NCBI GenBank assembly: GCA_001543385.1
Contig: LPNH01000002.1
Span: 62,001-126,000 of the forward strand
Direction: 5' to 3'
DNA length: 64,000 nucleotides
Origin: Candidatus Hemicellulosilyticus sp. P3
Lineage (GTDB): Bacteria > Bacteroidota > Bacteroidia > Bacteroidales > P3
Shown here: positions 1 through 9,936 of the stretch, in pieces
Layout of the letters: each line of letters starts with the position of its first letter
How positions within the stretch are numbered: position 1 is the stretch's first letter
Program-made: the position numbers and the translations under genes
Notes under the pieces: model-generated
The model's database searches: none
What the model was told of the DNA's origin: nothing
What the model saw: only the letters and a program-made list of their open reading frames with translations

Positions 1-1052
1 GTCGCCGGAAGATGTTCGGGGAGGTGCAAGGTCGCAGCGACGCTGCCAAAGGCAGTGCCGAGACGCCACGGATGGTGCTGTCGGAGGTGGGTGAGGCAGT
101 GCAACGCTGCTGGCAAGAGATTCCGCAGTATTACCCCGAGGTCAGCCTGCTGGCGCTGCAGATGATGCCGGACCATCTGCATGGCATCCTCTTCGTGAGA
201 CAAAAAATGAAGAATCACCTGGGGGTTGTGCTTAAAGGGTTCAAGACTGGTTGCAATAAGGAGTACCGACGGATAACGGGGGATGTTGCAACAGTGTTGC
301 AACATCCTCAACAGGAGTTCGAACAACAGAATAACATACAACAAGAACCGACGCAACAAAAAAATATACAACAAGAACGCGCGGAACAAAAAAAAACGCA
401 ACAAAAGAAAGAGACGGAACTTGTACGACAGGAAAACGCTCAGCATTCACAACAACAGCAAGGGTGCCAAAGACATACGGGACATGAGAAGGGACTGTTT
501 TTTGAACAGGGTTACAATGACTGCATTCTTTTGCAGAACGGACAGCTGCAGCGTTGGTTGGACTATATGGAAGACAACCCGCGCCGGTTGCTGGCCAAAC
601 GGGAGCATCCCGACCTCTTCTGTGTGAACTTCGGCTTACAATACGGTGGACAGACTTACGCCGCCATCGGCAACCGTTTCCTGCTGCAACATCCTTATAA
701 GTTACAGGTGCAGTGTTCCCGGAAGTTGACTGCCAATGAGATTCAAGAGACCGTGGAACGTTATGTCGGCGAGGCCCGTCAAGGTGCTGTCTTGGTGTCG
801 CCGGCGCTGAGTCCTGGAGAGAAAGCGGTGATGCGTGCCGCCTTTGACGCACAGTTGTCCACTATCTACCTGTCGCCCACCGGTTTTTCGCCATTCACCA
901 AGCCTGGCGGGGCATTCACCGAGGCCTGTGCCAGAGGACATTTTCTTATCCTCGCCCCTTGGAGCGAACGCACGGACACGCAGCCTATCAAACGCGGAGA
1001 ATGTCTGATGCTCAACGATATGGCAAGGGAGATCGCGGGGTTTGATTTTTAA
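1..1052 (+). CDS. IS200/RAYT-like (Y1_Tnp family) transposase, 5' end truncated by window edge
   Basis: Motif MMPDHLHGILFV plus K.HLGVVLKGFKTGCNKEYRRI and YNDCILLQNGQLQRWLDYMEDNPRR typical of REP-associated tyrosine transposases of Bacteroidetes; reading frame is open to base 1; Q/K-rich insertion in the middle. Confidence 0.75.
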   Translation, partial: RRKMFGEVQGRSDAAKGSAETPRMVLSEVGEAVQRCWQEIPQYYPEVSLLALQMMPDHLHGILFVRQKMKNHLGVVLKGFKTGCNKEYRRITGDVATVLQHPQQEFEQQNNIQQEPTQQKNIQQERAEQKKTQQKKETELVRQENAQHSQQQQGCQRHTGHEKGLFFEQGYNDCILLQNGQLQRWLDYMEDNPRRLLAKREHPDLFCVNFGLQYGGQTYAAIGNRFLLQHPYKLQVQCSRKLTANEIQETVERYVGEARQGAVLVSPALSPGEKAVMRAAFDAQLSTIYLSPTGFSPFTKPGGAFTEACARGHFLILAPWSERTDTQPIKRGECLMLNDMAREIAGFDF

Positions 1053-1104
1053 TAATAAACTGATTATAGAATACTCAAACGTAAAATTAACACTTAGAAA
1101 CCTA

Positions 1105-1520
1105 AAAACGGCAACCGGTCTATCGCCGGCCTTCGGGCGGGAGGAAAGTCCGGGCAACACGAGCCACCATACTTCCTAACAGGAAGGGGCAAAGGAGGAA
1201 AGAGCCTATGCTACAGCAAGTGCCACAGAAAACATACCGCCACGGCTTTCGGGCCGCGGTAAGGGTGAAAACGCGAGGTAAGAGCTCACGACGGTCTGCA
1301 GTGATGCAGGCCGGTGGTAAACCTTATGGGTTGAAAGACCAAATATACCGACAGTCAAGGGCCGGCTCGCCCGAAATTAAAGCAGGTCGTCAGCCTCAGC
1401 CGACACCTGCCTCTGTCGGAGGGTGGGTTGATAGAGGCCGTCGGTGACGGCGGCAGTAGATAAATGATAGAGCGGCCGTAATTACGGCTGAACAGAACCC
1501 GGCTTATAGGTTGCCGTTTT
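1105..1520 (+). ncRNA. rnpB: RNase P RNA (bacterial class A)
   Basis: Hallmark GAGGAAAGTCCGGGC near the 5' end and ACAGAACCCGGCTTATAGG near the 3' end; termini pair as P1 (aaaacggcaacc / ggttgccgtttt), followed by a T run. Confidence 0.95.
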
Positions 1521-1547
1521 TTTGAAGAATATTTATATCAACAGAAT

Positions 1548-2357
1548 ATGGCGCAAAAAAGAGATGTCGACGACAGGGTGTGCCCGCGGCGGAGAACCGC
1601 ATGGCTGATGCTGGCACTGGCGGCGGCGACAGCGGGGTGCAACAGCACTGCACTGATGCAACGCATGGTGACGCAAAAGGCGATGGAGTACGAGAAGCAC
1701 CCCACCGAATATAACCTCACCGACTTGGCCCACTGCTATGGGGAGCTACTGGAAGCGCAACGGGGCGACACGGTGCGGCCCGGCTGGTTTGCCGACTACG
1801 GTGTGGCCCTGGCGATGTTGGGCAAGCACAGCGAGGCAAACCGAATGCTGAACAACGAGGTGATGCTCTACCCCAATGCGCAACGCTATGTCCGCCAACT
1901 GAAGCTGCAACTGGTGCCGGAGTATCTGTCGGACACAGTGAGCGACACGTCGACGATCTATATCATTGACTTGCAAAAGACCGAAAGGGAATCGACACCT
2001 CTTAACGCCAAGGATTCGGCGATGCAGGCCAAAGCGCTGCAGCGCGAGATGCGCGAACAGCAGAAGCGGCAACGGGCCGAAGCCAAGCAGGCTGCCGCCA
2101 ACGAACGAGACTTGATCAAGAGCATCCGGGCCAAGGAAAAGGAACAGCGCGATCAGGAACGGTCGGAGGCCAAGACGGCAAGAGAGAATGCCAAGAAGGA
2201 GGCCGCAAAGGCAAAGGAGAGGGCCCAAAAGGAGGCCGCAAAAGAAAGAGAAGCGCTGCGCAAAGAGCGGCAACGCGAGCGCGAGGCCGCCCGCGAAAAA
2301 CGCAACCGGGAACGGGCTGCGGATCAGAATGAGGGCCAAAAAGAAAACGAAGAGTAG
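1548..2357 (+). CDS. Lipoprotein, DUF4810-like, with long charged coiled-coil tail
   Basis: Lipobox ALAAATAGC; short TPR-like region followed by about 100 residues of E/K/R/A-rich sequence; next gene is GNA1162-like. Confidence 0.55.
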   Translation: MAQKRDVDDRVCPRRRTAWLMLALAAATAGCNSTALMQRMVTQKAMEYEKHPTEYNLTDLAHCYGELLEAQRGDTVRPGWFADYGVALAMLGKHSEANRMLNNEVMLYPNAQRYVRQLKLQLVPEYLSDTVSDTSTIYIIDLQKTERESTPLNAKDSAMQAKALQREMREQQKRQRAEAKQAAANERDLIKSIRAKEKEQRDQERSEAKTARENAKKEAAKAKERAQKEAAKEREALRKERQREREAAREKRNRERAADQNEGQKENEE

Positions 2358-2381
2358 TATTCCACCAACAGAGACACCGCG

Positions 2382-3173
2382 ATGATGATACGCAAGACCA
2401 CTATACCGTACCTTTTGGCTGCCGTGTTGCTGGCCGCAGGCTGCAAAGGTGAAAAGAAAGCGGCCACTTACAGCAGCATCTACAAGGAGCGCCCGGTCAC
2501 AGTCTATATCGCCCCGCTGCAGGATAACAGCCAACGTAAAGAGGAGAAATACCCGCAAGACGTTGCTTTCAACGCGGAACGCAACACCGCCGCTCGTCAC
2601 ATGTACCTGACATTAAACAAACCGTTGTCGGCACAGGGATATTATGTGGTGCCGCCGATGGCCTCGAAACTGATAGCGGGTCAGGAGCAGCAGTCGACAC
2701 GCGAGTTGATGGAAGGCGACCTGAAACGCTATGCCCAACATTATGGAGTCGACGCGATACTGGTTGTGACACTGCACCGCTGGAAGGAAAAGGAGGACGA
2801 GGTGATTCTCTTTGCAGAGTATGCACTGCGATCATGCAAAAGCAACACGGAGCTGATGCACAGCTGGGTTCAGGCATCAACAAAGGCCGAGCGGGATTAC
2901 AAGGGCGAAGCGGTGGCCCGACCGGCAGACAAGAGGCTGATGCAGGACTATGACATCGACGTGAACACGGCCCTGCGTTGCAGGCTGGCTGAGGCAACAT
3001 GCAACCAGGTGCTCCGAGACCTGCCTTTCAGCGCGCAGAGACGACAGTTCGAACAGGACCGCTATCAAAAGGCAAACGACAGTTATTTCAGCTGTGTGCT
3101 GAACGAGAACGGCGAAATGGAGACAACGCGTATTTCCATGGAGGCATTCGAAGAGGAATGTTTTATCAATTAA
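2382..3173 (+). CDS. GNA1162/DUF799-like lipoprotein
   Basis: Lipobox LLAAGC; QGYYVVPP...LKRYAQHYGVDAILVVTLHRW resembles the DUF799 family. Confidence 0.65.
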   Translation: MMIRKTTIPYLLAAVLLAAGCKGEKKAATYSSIYKERPVTVYIAPLQDNSQRKEEKYPQDVAFNAERNTAARHMYLTLNKPLSAQGYYVVPPMASKLIAGQEQQSTRELMEGDLKRYAQHYGVDAILVVTLHRWKEKEDEVILFAEYALRSCKSNTELMHSWVQASTKAERDYKGEAVARPADKRLMQDYDIDVNTALRCRLAEATCNQVLRDLPFSAQRRQFEQDRYQKANDSYFSCVLNENGEMETTRISMEAFEEECFIN

Positions 3174-3183
3174 ACGCTGGTGA

Positions 3184-3912
3184 ATGAAGCGTATAGAACT
3201 GATCGTATCGCCTGAATTGTACAGACACCGCACACTGACGACACCTCATGTAGCTGTCGCCGTCGACATTCTGCGTGCCACGACAAGTATATGTGCCGCA
3301 CTGCAGGCCGGAGTTGAGGAGGTGATGCCGCTGATGCGGATAGACGAACTGGAGGGGTATCGCAGGATGGGTTATCAGACTGCCGCCGAACGCAACGGAC
3401 ACCGGGTGAACGATGCCGAATGGGGCAACTCACCCACCGGTTATCTGTCGCATGATCTGCACGGTGTGCGCATTGCGTTCAGTTCCACCAACGGCACGGT
3501 GGCCATCCTCAGCGCCTCCGACGCAGATCAGGTGCTGGCAGGAGCTTTCAGCAATATCTCGACACTCTGCCGCCACCTGATCCAACAGACGTCCGACGTC
3601 GTGGTGATTTGCAGCGGATGGAGAAACGACGTGAGCCTGGAAGACACCCTTTTTGGCGGCGCACTGACCGAAGCGCTCTGCGCAAGCGGACAGTATGAGG
3701 CTGTCAACGATGCCGCAACCATGGCGGTGACGCTGTGGCGCAACGCAGGCAGCAACCTTTTTGAATTCTGCCGAAAAGCGACACATGTGCAACGGCTGCT
3801 ACGCATGGGTTATGAAGAGGATGTCCGCTTTGCTCTGCAAAGTGACACATGCCCTGTATTGCCTTGCCGAACGGGCGACGGCCCCATCCGACCGATGCCA
3901 TGCACACGATAG
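3184..3912 (+). CDS. comB: 2-phosphosulfolactate phosphatase family protein (ComB)
   Basis: VAVDILRATTSICAAL, AFSSTNGTVAI, VVICSGWRNDVSLEDTLFGGAL motifs. Confidence 0.85.
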   Translation: MKRIELIVSPELYRHRTLTTPHVAVAVDILRATTSICAALQAGVEEVMPLMRIDELEGYRRMGYQTAAERNGHRVNDAEWGNSPTGYLSHDLHGVRIAFSSTNGTVAILSASDADQVLAGAFSNISTLCRHLIQQTSDVVVICSGWRNDVSLEDTLFGGALTEALCASGQYEAVNDAATMAVTLWRNAGSNLFEFCRKATHVQRLLRMGYEEDVRFALQSDTCPVLPCRTGDGPIRPMPCTR

Positions 3913-4562
3913 CTCACATAGAAAACCTTCTGCCCGAAAAGTTCGGTATGCCGCGCCAGTCCGGACTGGCGGCTGTGCCGGGACGCATTGTCTTCGAGCC
4001 AGCATACCGTTCGGCCGAAGCTGTGCGCGGACTGGAAGATTATGACTACCTATGGCTACTGTGGCAGTTCAACCGCACCGCCACTGCAGGCTGGCACCCC
4101 ACTGTACGTCCGCCGCGACTGGGAGGCAACAGACGTGTAGGGGTCTTCGCCACTCGCAGCCCGTTTCGACCCAACCCCATCGGGCTGTCATCTGTACGGT
4201 TGACAAGTGTGGAGACGGACAACAGCCTCGGACCGATACTGCATGTGGTCGGTGCCGACCTGGTCGACGGCACCCCCATCTACGATATCAAACCATATCT
4301 GCCTTACACCGACTGCCACCCCGAAGCCCGCAGCGGCTTCGCCACCGAAGGGTGCGACCGCAGACTGGAAGTGGTATGCAGCGACCGGATGCTGCAACGG
4401 ATAGAGCCCGGCATACGCGATCTGCTGCCCGAACTGCTCGCACAGGATCCGAGACCCCGCTATCAGGACGATCCGGAGCGCAGGTACACCATGCGCATCG
4501 GACAACATGAAGTGACTTTCCATATCTCAAGGGACCAGTTGATTATAGATAACATTGAATAA
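3900..4562 (+). CDS. trmO: tRNA (N6-threonylcarbamoyladenosine(37)-N6)-methyltransferase TrmO/TsaA family
   Basis: GLEDYDYLWLLWQFN, RPPRLGGNRRVGVFATRSPFRPNPIGLSSVRL, VDGTPIYDIKPYLPYTD signature; start chosen at MHTIAHIENL. Confidence 0.9.
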   Translation: MHTIAHIENLLPEKFGMPRQSGLAAVPGRIVFEPAYRSAEAVRGLEDYDYLWLLWQFNRTATAGWHPTVRPPRLGGNRRVGVFATRSPFRPNPIGLSSVRLTSVETDNSLGPILHVVGADLVDGTPIYDIKPYLPYTDCHPEARSGFATEGCDRRLEVVCSDRMLQRIEPGIRDLLPELLAQDPRPRYQDDPERRYTMRIGQHEVTFHISRDQLIIDNIE

Positions 4563-4575
4563 AGCATCGACAGCC

Positions 4576-5628
4576 ATGCAAACAGTCACACTTGGACGAT
4601 CGGGGCTCGTCGTCCCGAAAAACGGCTTCGGTGCGCTGCCCATTCAGCGCATCGGCGAACAGGAGGCCGTACACTTGATACATAAGGCCCTGGACGGCGG
4701 CATGTATTATTTTGACACTGCCCGTTTCTACACTGACAGCGAACAGAAACTGGGTATGGCGTTACGCGGACGGCGTCACAAAGCCGTCATCAGCACCAAG
4801 ACGGGCGCCACGGACGCCGCCGGTTTCTGGCGCGACCTGGAGACCAGTCTGCGGCTGCTGCAGACGGACTATGTCGACCTCTATCAATTCCACAACCCTG
4901 CTTTTTGTCCTAAACCCGACGACGGAAGCGGGCTTTACGAAGCCATGCAGCAGGCTGTGGATCAGGGCAAGGTGCTCCACGTCGGCATCACCAACCACCG
5001 ACTCGCTGTGGCCAGCGAAGCCATTGACAGCGGACTCTATGAGACGCTGCAGTTCCCGTTCAGCTATCTTGCTTCGGACAAGGAACAGGCCCTGGTGGAG
5101 CGCTGCCGCAAAGCCAATATCGGCTATATAGCCATGAAAGCGCTGTCGGGCGGACTCATCACCCACGCCGCCACCGCATACGCCTATCTGGCACAATATC
5201 CACACGTAGAACCCATCTGGGGAATCCAGAAGGAGAGCGAACTGGACGAATTTCTGTCTTTCCAGGACAATCCCCCCGTCTTAAACGACGAGATGCGGCA
5301 ACGCATCGCCCGCGACCGGGCCGAGCTGACCGGCGATTTCTGCCGTGGCTGCGGCTATTGCCAGCCTTGCACCGTCGGCATTGAGATACAAGACTGCAAC
5401 CGTATGTCACTCTTTCTCAAACGCGCACCCTACAGCGTTTACCTCACCGAAGCATTCCGACAGAAGATGGAGGTCATCAATCAATGTGTGGACTGCGGCT
5501 TGTGCAAGACCCGCTGCCCTTATGGCCTGGACATCCCCACCCTGCTGCGACGCAATTACGACGACTTTCAGGAGCACTGGGGCCGACGACACGAACTGAG
5601 AGCAGAACAAAACAGCCCCCGGTCATGA
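4576..5628 (+). CDS. Aldo/keto reductase with C-terminal 4Fe-4S ferredoxin-type domain
   Basis: TLGRSGLVVPKNGFGALPIQR N-terminus; GFCRGCGYCQPC and CVDCGLCKTRCPYGLDIP Cys motifs. Confidence 0.85.
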   Translation: MQTVTLGRSGLVVPKNGFGALPIQRIGEQEAVHLIHKALDGGMYYFDTARFYTDSEQKLGMALRGRRHKAVISTKTGATDAAGFWRDLETSLRLLQTDYVDLYQFHNPAFCPKPDDGSGLYEAMQQAVDQGKVLHVGITNHRLAVASEAIDSGLYETLQFPFSYLASDKEQALVERCRKANIGYIAMKALSGGLITHAATAYAYLAQYPHVEPIWGIQKESELDEFLSFQDNPPVLNDEMRQRIARDRAELTGDFCRGCGYCQPCTVGIEIQDCNRMSLFLKRAPYSVYLTEAFRQKMEVINQCVDCGLCKTRCPYGLDIPTLLRRNYDDFQEHWGRRHELRAEQNSPRS

Positions 5629-6407
5629 GCCGCCTGTTGAACCGCTGTGTCGCCGGCTGTATCGCCCTCGCCCTGACAGCTGCCGCCGCCTGCCATGCAC
5701 TGTATCCGGCCGAAAGCCAGGATGCGGCGTCATGGGCTTTGCCGGCCTGCATCGACAGCAGCGCCGTGGTGCACCACTATGCCTATAGTCTTGAATACAG
5801 CGAGGCGGACGAGCAGCCGCGCTGGGTGGCCTATATGCTCTGCCGCAGCCGACTGGACGGCCCCTACAGTCGCAATAACACCCGCGGCTGTCAATTCCGG
5901 GCCGACGACGCCATCGGCACGAAGAGTTCCTCCCCCGCCGACTATAAACGCAGCGGCTACTCGCGCGGACATCTGGTGCCCGCCGCCGACATGAAGTGGG
6001 ACTCGACGGCATTGGTGGAGACTTTTCTGCTGAGCAACATCTCGCCACAGCGGGCCGACTTCAACAGCGGAGTCTGGAACCGGATAGAGATGCAGGTGCG
6101 TCGCTGGGCGGAACGCTATGACACGCTCTATATCGTCACCGGCCCCCTGCTCGGCAACGGCAACGAGGAACGCATCGGTGACAACTGTGTCACTGTACCC
6201 GACGCTTTCTACAAAGCGGTCTACATCCCTTCGATACAGCAGGCAGTGGGGTTTCTGGTGGCGCACCGCCAAAGCAAGGACCGGCTGCGCACCTTTGCCA
6301 TGAGCATTGACGAGCTGGAGGCGCACATCGGCATTGACCTCTTCGCAGGGATGCCCGACGAAGCAGCCATCGAGTCGACCTTCGACAGCAGAATCGTGGA
6401 AAAATAG
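5625..6407 (+). CDS. DNA/RNA non-specific endonuclease (NUC1 family), exported
   Basis: Signal-like N-terminus; YSRGHLVPAADMKWD catalytic motif; NISPQRADFNSGVWNRIE. Confidence 0.88.
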   Translation: MSRLLNRCVAGCIALALTAAAACHALYPAESQDAASWALPACIDSSAVVHHYAYSLEYSEADEQPRWVAYMLCRSRLDGPYSRNNTRGCQFRADDAIGTKSSSPADYKRSGYSRGHLVPAADMKWDSTALVETFLLSNISPQRADFNSGVWNRIEMQVRRWAERYDTLYIVTGPLLGNGNEERIGDNCVTVPDAFYKAVYIPSIQQAVGFLVAHRQSKDRLRTFAMSIDELEAHIGIDLFAGMPDEAAIESTFDSRIVEK

Positions 6408-6433
6408 CATTCAACCTTTAGTTACACCGACCT

Positions 6434-7123
6434 ATGTCACCCGACACTTTACCCTTTTTCATGGAGTTGGAACAGCACAACAACCGAGAGTGGTTCCAAG
6501 CCAACAAAGCCCGGTGGGAAGCCATCCGCGACGACTTCGCCGAACTGACCGCCCGCGTGATTGACACCCTCAGCCCACTTGACCCCACCATCGGCCACCC
6601 CGACCCGAAACGATGCATCTACCGCATCTACCGAGACCTGCGTTTCACACCCGACAAGCGGCCTTATAAGACGCATATTTCTTTCTTCCTCAGCAGCGGC
6701 GGTGTCAAACGCAGCGGAGCGCCCGGCTACTACCTGCAAATCGGCCAGTCGGACTACGGGCTGGAGGAAGGCTGCTCGCTGGGCGGCGGCATATTCATGC
6801 CTGATTCGGCGACACTGGCTGCAATACGGCAGGAGATTTACTACAACTATGACGAATTCTGGTCCATTGTCGACAATCCTGTCTACCAACGTTTCTTTGG
6901 CGACACATTCTTCACCACCGGCAAACTGACCCGCGCCCCCAAAGGCTACCCCAACGACTGGGAGGGCGCCGACTGGCTGAAATACAAAGACTACTGCACC
7001 ATGCATGCACTGAGCAAACGGGATGTGAGCAGCCCCCGTTTTTTTGACCAGGTGACAGCGGCGTTCCGAGCCAGCATCCCACTCAACCAATTTATCCAAC
7101 GCGCCATGGGGAAGGAACAGTAA
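6434..7123 (+). CDS. DUF2461 domain-containing protein
   Basis: FFMELEQHNNREWFQANKARWE, RIYRDLRFTPDKRPYKTHISFFLS signature. Confidence 0.85.
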   Translation: MSPDTLPFFMELEQHNNREWFQANKARWEAIRDDFAELTARVIDTLSPLDPTIGHPDPKRCIYRIYRDLRFTPDKRPYKTHISFFLSSGGVKRSGAPGYYLQIGQSDYGLEEGCSLGGGIFMPDSATLAAIRQEIYYNYDEFWSIVDNPVYQRFFGDTFFTTGKLTRAPKGYPNDWEGADWLKYKDYCTMHALSKRDVSSPRFFDQVTAAFRASIPLNQFIQRAMGKEQ

Positions 7124-7146
7124 TTTGCGGAAAAGACGATACAGTA

Positions 7147-7197
7147 TTAACAGACAAGGGGGTTGGCCATCGCGGCATCAACCCCCTTGTCTGTTAA
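7147..7197. terminator. Perfect 19-bp inverted repeat, likely bidirectional terminator
   Basis: ttaacagacaagggggttg (7147-7165) / caacccccttgtctgttaa (7179-7197) between convergent genes; no strong T run. Confidence 0.5.
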
Positions 7198-7283
7198 AGG
7201 TGCGGTCTCGAATGAAAACGCTGCCTGTATGATCGGCGGATTATTCTCAATCGCACGGGACGACTGTACGTCCAACGGGATAG

Positions 7284-8930
7284 TTATGCTTCAGGTTTGA
7301 TGTTGGGCTCTTCGAGACCAAGGTGCTTCTTTTTGTCGACGACTTTCAGATATAGACCGATGAGCAAGGCCGCCAGACCAAGGCAAGCCAGCATGATAAG
7401 CGCCCAGGTGTAGTCGAGTTCATAGGCGCCGACACCTTGGGGATTGGTGTTGTTCAAGACCTTTCCGATGAGTAGCGGGAAAAGCCAGAGGCCGATATTC
7501 TGAATCCAAAAGATCAGGGCGTAGGCTGATCCGATTATCTTCTCGTCAACAAGCTTGGGCACTGAGGGCCACAAGGCGGCCGGCACAAGCGAGAAAGAGG
7601 CTCCCAGCACGAGGATGGTGACATAAGCCACAACGGTACCGCCTACAGCACTGCCTTTGAACAGGGGCAGGATGAAGGCGAAGGTGAGGTGACATAGAAC
7701 GAGCAGGATGGAACCGATCATAAGCATTGAGGCCGCTTTGCCCTTATGGTCGACATAGTTGCCAAGAATGGGGGTGATGGCCACGGCCAAGAGCGGGAAT
7801 ACCGCGAAGATGGTTTCGGCAGTGCCGCGCATGTATCCCATGTAGCAATAGATGACAAGGGCGACGACAGCCAACGCCATGAGGCCATATTTGAGCGGTT
7901 TGTTGGTCTTGATGAAGTTGCTGGCAAAGGAGCACACTGCAACAGCAAGCATAATGACGTACTGGACGATCGTAACCGTGTTGCCGCCCCAGAAGGTGGA
8001 GGGGTCGGCCTCGGTGAGGGTGAGGTTGCACTGCAGCATGCTTACCGCATATTTCTGGAAGGGGAATATGGCACTGTAATAGAGCACGCAGAGCAGCGCC
8101 ACCAGCCAAAATCCAAGACTGGAGAGAATCTTGCCGATATCGCTGATTCTGAACGGATCGTCCTTTTCCTCCGCCTCGCCGGTTTGGGAATCGAGTTTTT
8201 TGTCCATGAAGAAGTAGGTGACAAACATCATCAGCGCGATGCAGAGCAGCACAACGCCAAAGGCGACGGAGCGGCTGACATCAATGTGGCCGCCGAGCTT
8301 GGCAAAATAGGGGGAGAATATCATACAGGTAGCCACGCCGAGACGCGCCAAGGCCATCTCGCTACCCATGGCAAGGGCCGTCTCACGGCCTTTAAACCAT
8401 TTGACAATGCCGCGGCTGACGGTGATGCCGGCCATCTCGGCGCCACAGCCGAATATCATAAACCCTACGGCAGCCATTTTTGCGGAAGCAGGCATGCCGC
8501 TGTAGAAGGGCGACACACCCAGCTCGTCAAAACCGGGGATGTAGTTGAGGTGATGGGTGAACCACACCTCGAGCCCGCTGCCGATGAAAAATTCGGAGAC
8601 GGCGAAATACTTGATTAAGCCGCCGAGAAGCATGACGGCACCCGATAGCACAGCGGTGAAACGCACCCCCATTTTGTCGAGAATGATGCCGGCAAAGATT
8701 AGGAAGAATACGAAGACATTGAGAAATGTCTCCGAACCCTGCATGGTGCCGAAGGCCAGGCTGTCCCAGCCGCGCTCGGTCTGCATCAGGTCCTTGATTG
8801 GCGACAGGATGTCCATGAAAATGTAGGCGCAAAACATGGCCAAGGCAAGGAGTAGCAGGGCAATCCACCGTATGGCGGCACTGTCGCGCATGGTGGCTTT
8901 TTGATTTAAGTTTGCAATAGTTTCTGCCAT
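7284..8930 (-). CDS. MFS transporter
   Basis: About 12 hydrophobic segments; MFS-type loops (GIILDKMGVRFTAVLSG, ALIFWIQNIGLWLFPLLIG). Confidence 0.8.
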   Translation of the reverse strand: MAETIANLNQKATMRDSAAIRWIALLLLALAMFCAYIFMDILSPIKDLMQTERGWDSLAFGTMQGSETFLNVFVFFLIFAGIILDKMGVRFTAVLSGAVMLLGGLIKYFAVSEFFIGSGLEVWFTHHLNYIPGFDELGVSPFYSGMPASAKMAAVGFMIFGCGAEMAGITVSRGIVKWFKGRETALAMGSEMALARLGVATCMIFSPYFAKLGGHIDVSRSVAFGVVLLCIALMMFVTYFFMDKKLDSQTGEAEEKDDPFRISDIGKILSSLGFWLVALLCVLYYSAIFPFQKYAVSMLQCNLTLTEADPSTFWGGNTVTIVQYVIMLAVAVCSFASNFIKTNKPLKYGLMALAVVALVIYCYMGYMRGTAETIFAVFPLLAVAITPILGNYVDHKGKAASMLMIGSILLVLCHLTFAFILPLFKGSAVGGTVVAYVTILVLGASFSLVPAALWPSVPKLVDEKIIGSAYALIFWIQNIGLWLFPLLIGKVLNNTNPQGVGAYELDYTWALIMLACLGLAALLIGLYLKVVDKKKHLGLEEPNIKPEA

Positions 8931-9045
8931 AAATTATAATTTATTGAATGATTGCTTACTGACCGGCATCGTTGCCAGTATGAGAAAAAGGTGTACAAAA
9001 GTACATATTTTTCAGCAAACAGACAATAGCCGGTGTCACCTGACA

Positions 9046-9936
9046 TCACCCATTGAGTGTAGTGAACTGGTGAACAATGCGATCGGAATAGCTTTTGGAG
9101 ATCGGGATGGACTTGTCGCCAAAGGCGAGCTCGACAACGAAGCCGTCACGCTCACGGCGGAGCAGCTTGACATTGTCGATATTGACCATGTAACTGCGGT
9201 GACAGCGAAGCAATCCCCAGCGCTCATAGAGCTGCTCCAGCTGTTTCATGGAGTTGTGCAGGATGAAGCTCTCCACACGATTGTCGTCAGAAAGATAGTG
9301 GATGTTGGTGTAGTTGTCCATTGATTCGACATAGAGAACCTGTGAGCGTCGCAGAGCAAAAGCCAGACGACCGCCTTTGTCATAAAAGTTGATGGTTTCG
9401 CTCACGGGTTCCACCTCCTGTTGCTGGGCCACGAGCAGGTTGAGGCGTTCTATCTGCCGGTTGCGTTCGTGTAAGAGCATGCTCAGCGCAAAGAGCAGAT
9501 AGGGAACGGAGAGAATGCACGTGATGCTGAAAAATATGCGGATCCAAAGGCGCATGAAGGAGATTTCGTACTGGCCGTTGATGAGATAGGCCAGCAGGGT
9601 CAGCGAGACGGAGAAAAAAAGAAATTCACCGATTATCCATAACAGATAGCCACCCAATGTCATTTTGCCGCGACGAAGCAGTCTTAACAGCACGATACGG
9701 CTGACCACAAGGGTGATAAAACCCACTCCGACGGTCACTGCCGTATATGCCTCTTCGCTCCACCGCGGCAGCGTGCTCACGGTATTGTGGAATCCGATGG
9801 GATGGTAGACCAAAATAAAAAAGACGGCAAAGACAAGAACGAAGAGTATAAAATAAACGGTGTTCCGTCTCCGTCCAAGAAATTCGGGGACCGGCTGGCG
9901 CAATCTATCAATCAACGACATAGTTAAAAACAACAA
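9046..9936 (-). CDS. Membrane-anchored LytTR-family transcriptional regulator
   Basis: N-terminal TM helices, C-terminal LytTR domain (VLYVESMDNYTNIHYL...LEQLYERWGLLRCHRSYMVNIDNVKLLRR). Confidence 0.88.
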   Translation of the reverse strand: MLFLTMSLIDRLRQPVPEFLGRRRNTVYFILFVLVFAVFFILVYHPIGFHNTVSTLPRWSEEAYTAVTVGVGFITLVVSRIVLLRLLRRGKMTLGGYLLWIIGEFLFFSVSLTLLAYLINGQYEISFMRLWIRIFFSITCILSVPYLLFALSMLLHERNRQIERLNLLVAQQQEVEPVSETINFYDKGGRLAFALRRSQVLYVESMDNYTNIHYLSDDNRVESFILHNSMKQLEQLYERWGLLRCHRSYMVNIDNVKLLRRERDGFVVELAFGDKSIPISKSYSDRIVHQFTTLNG

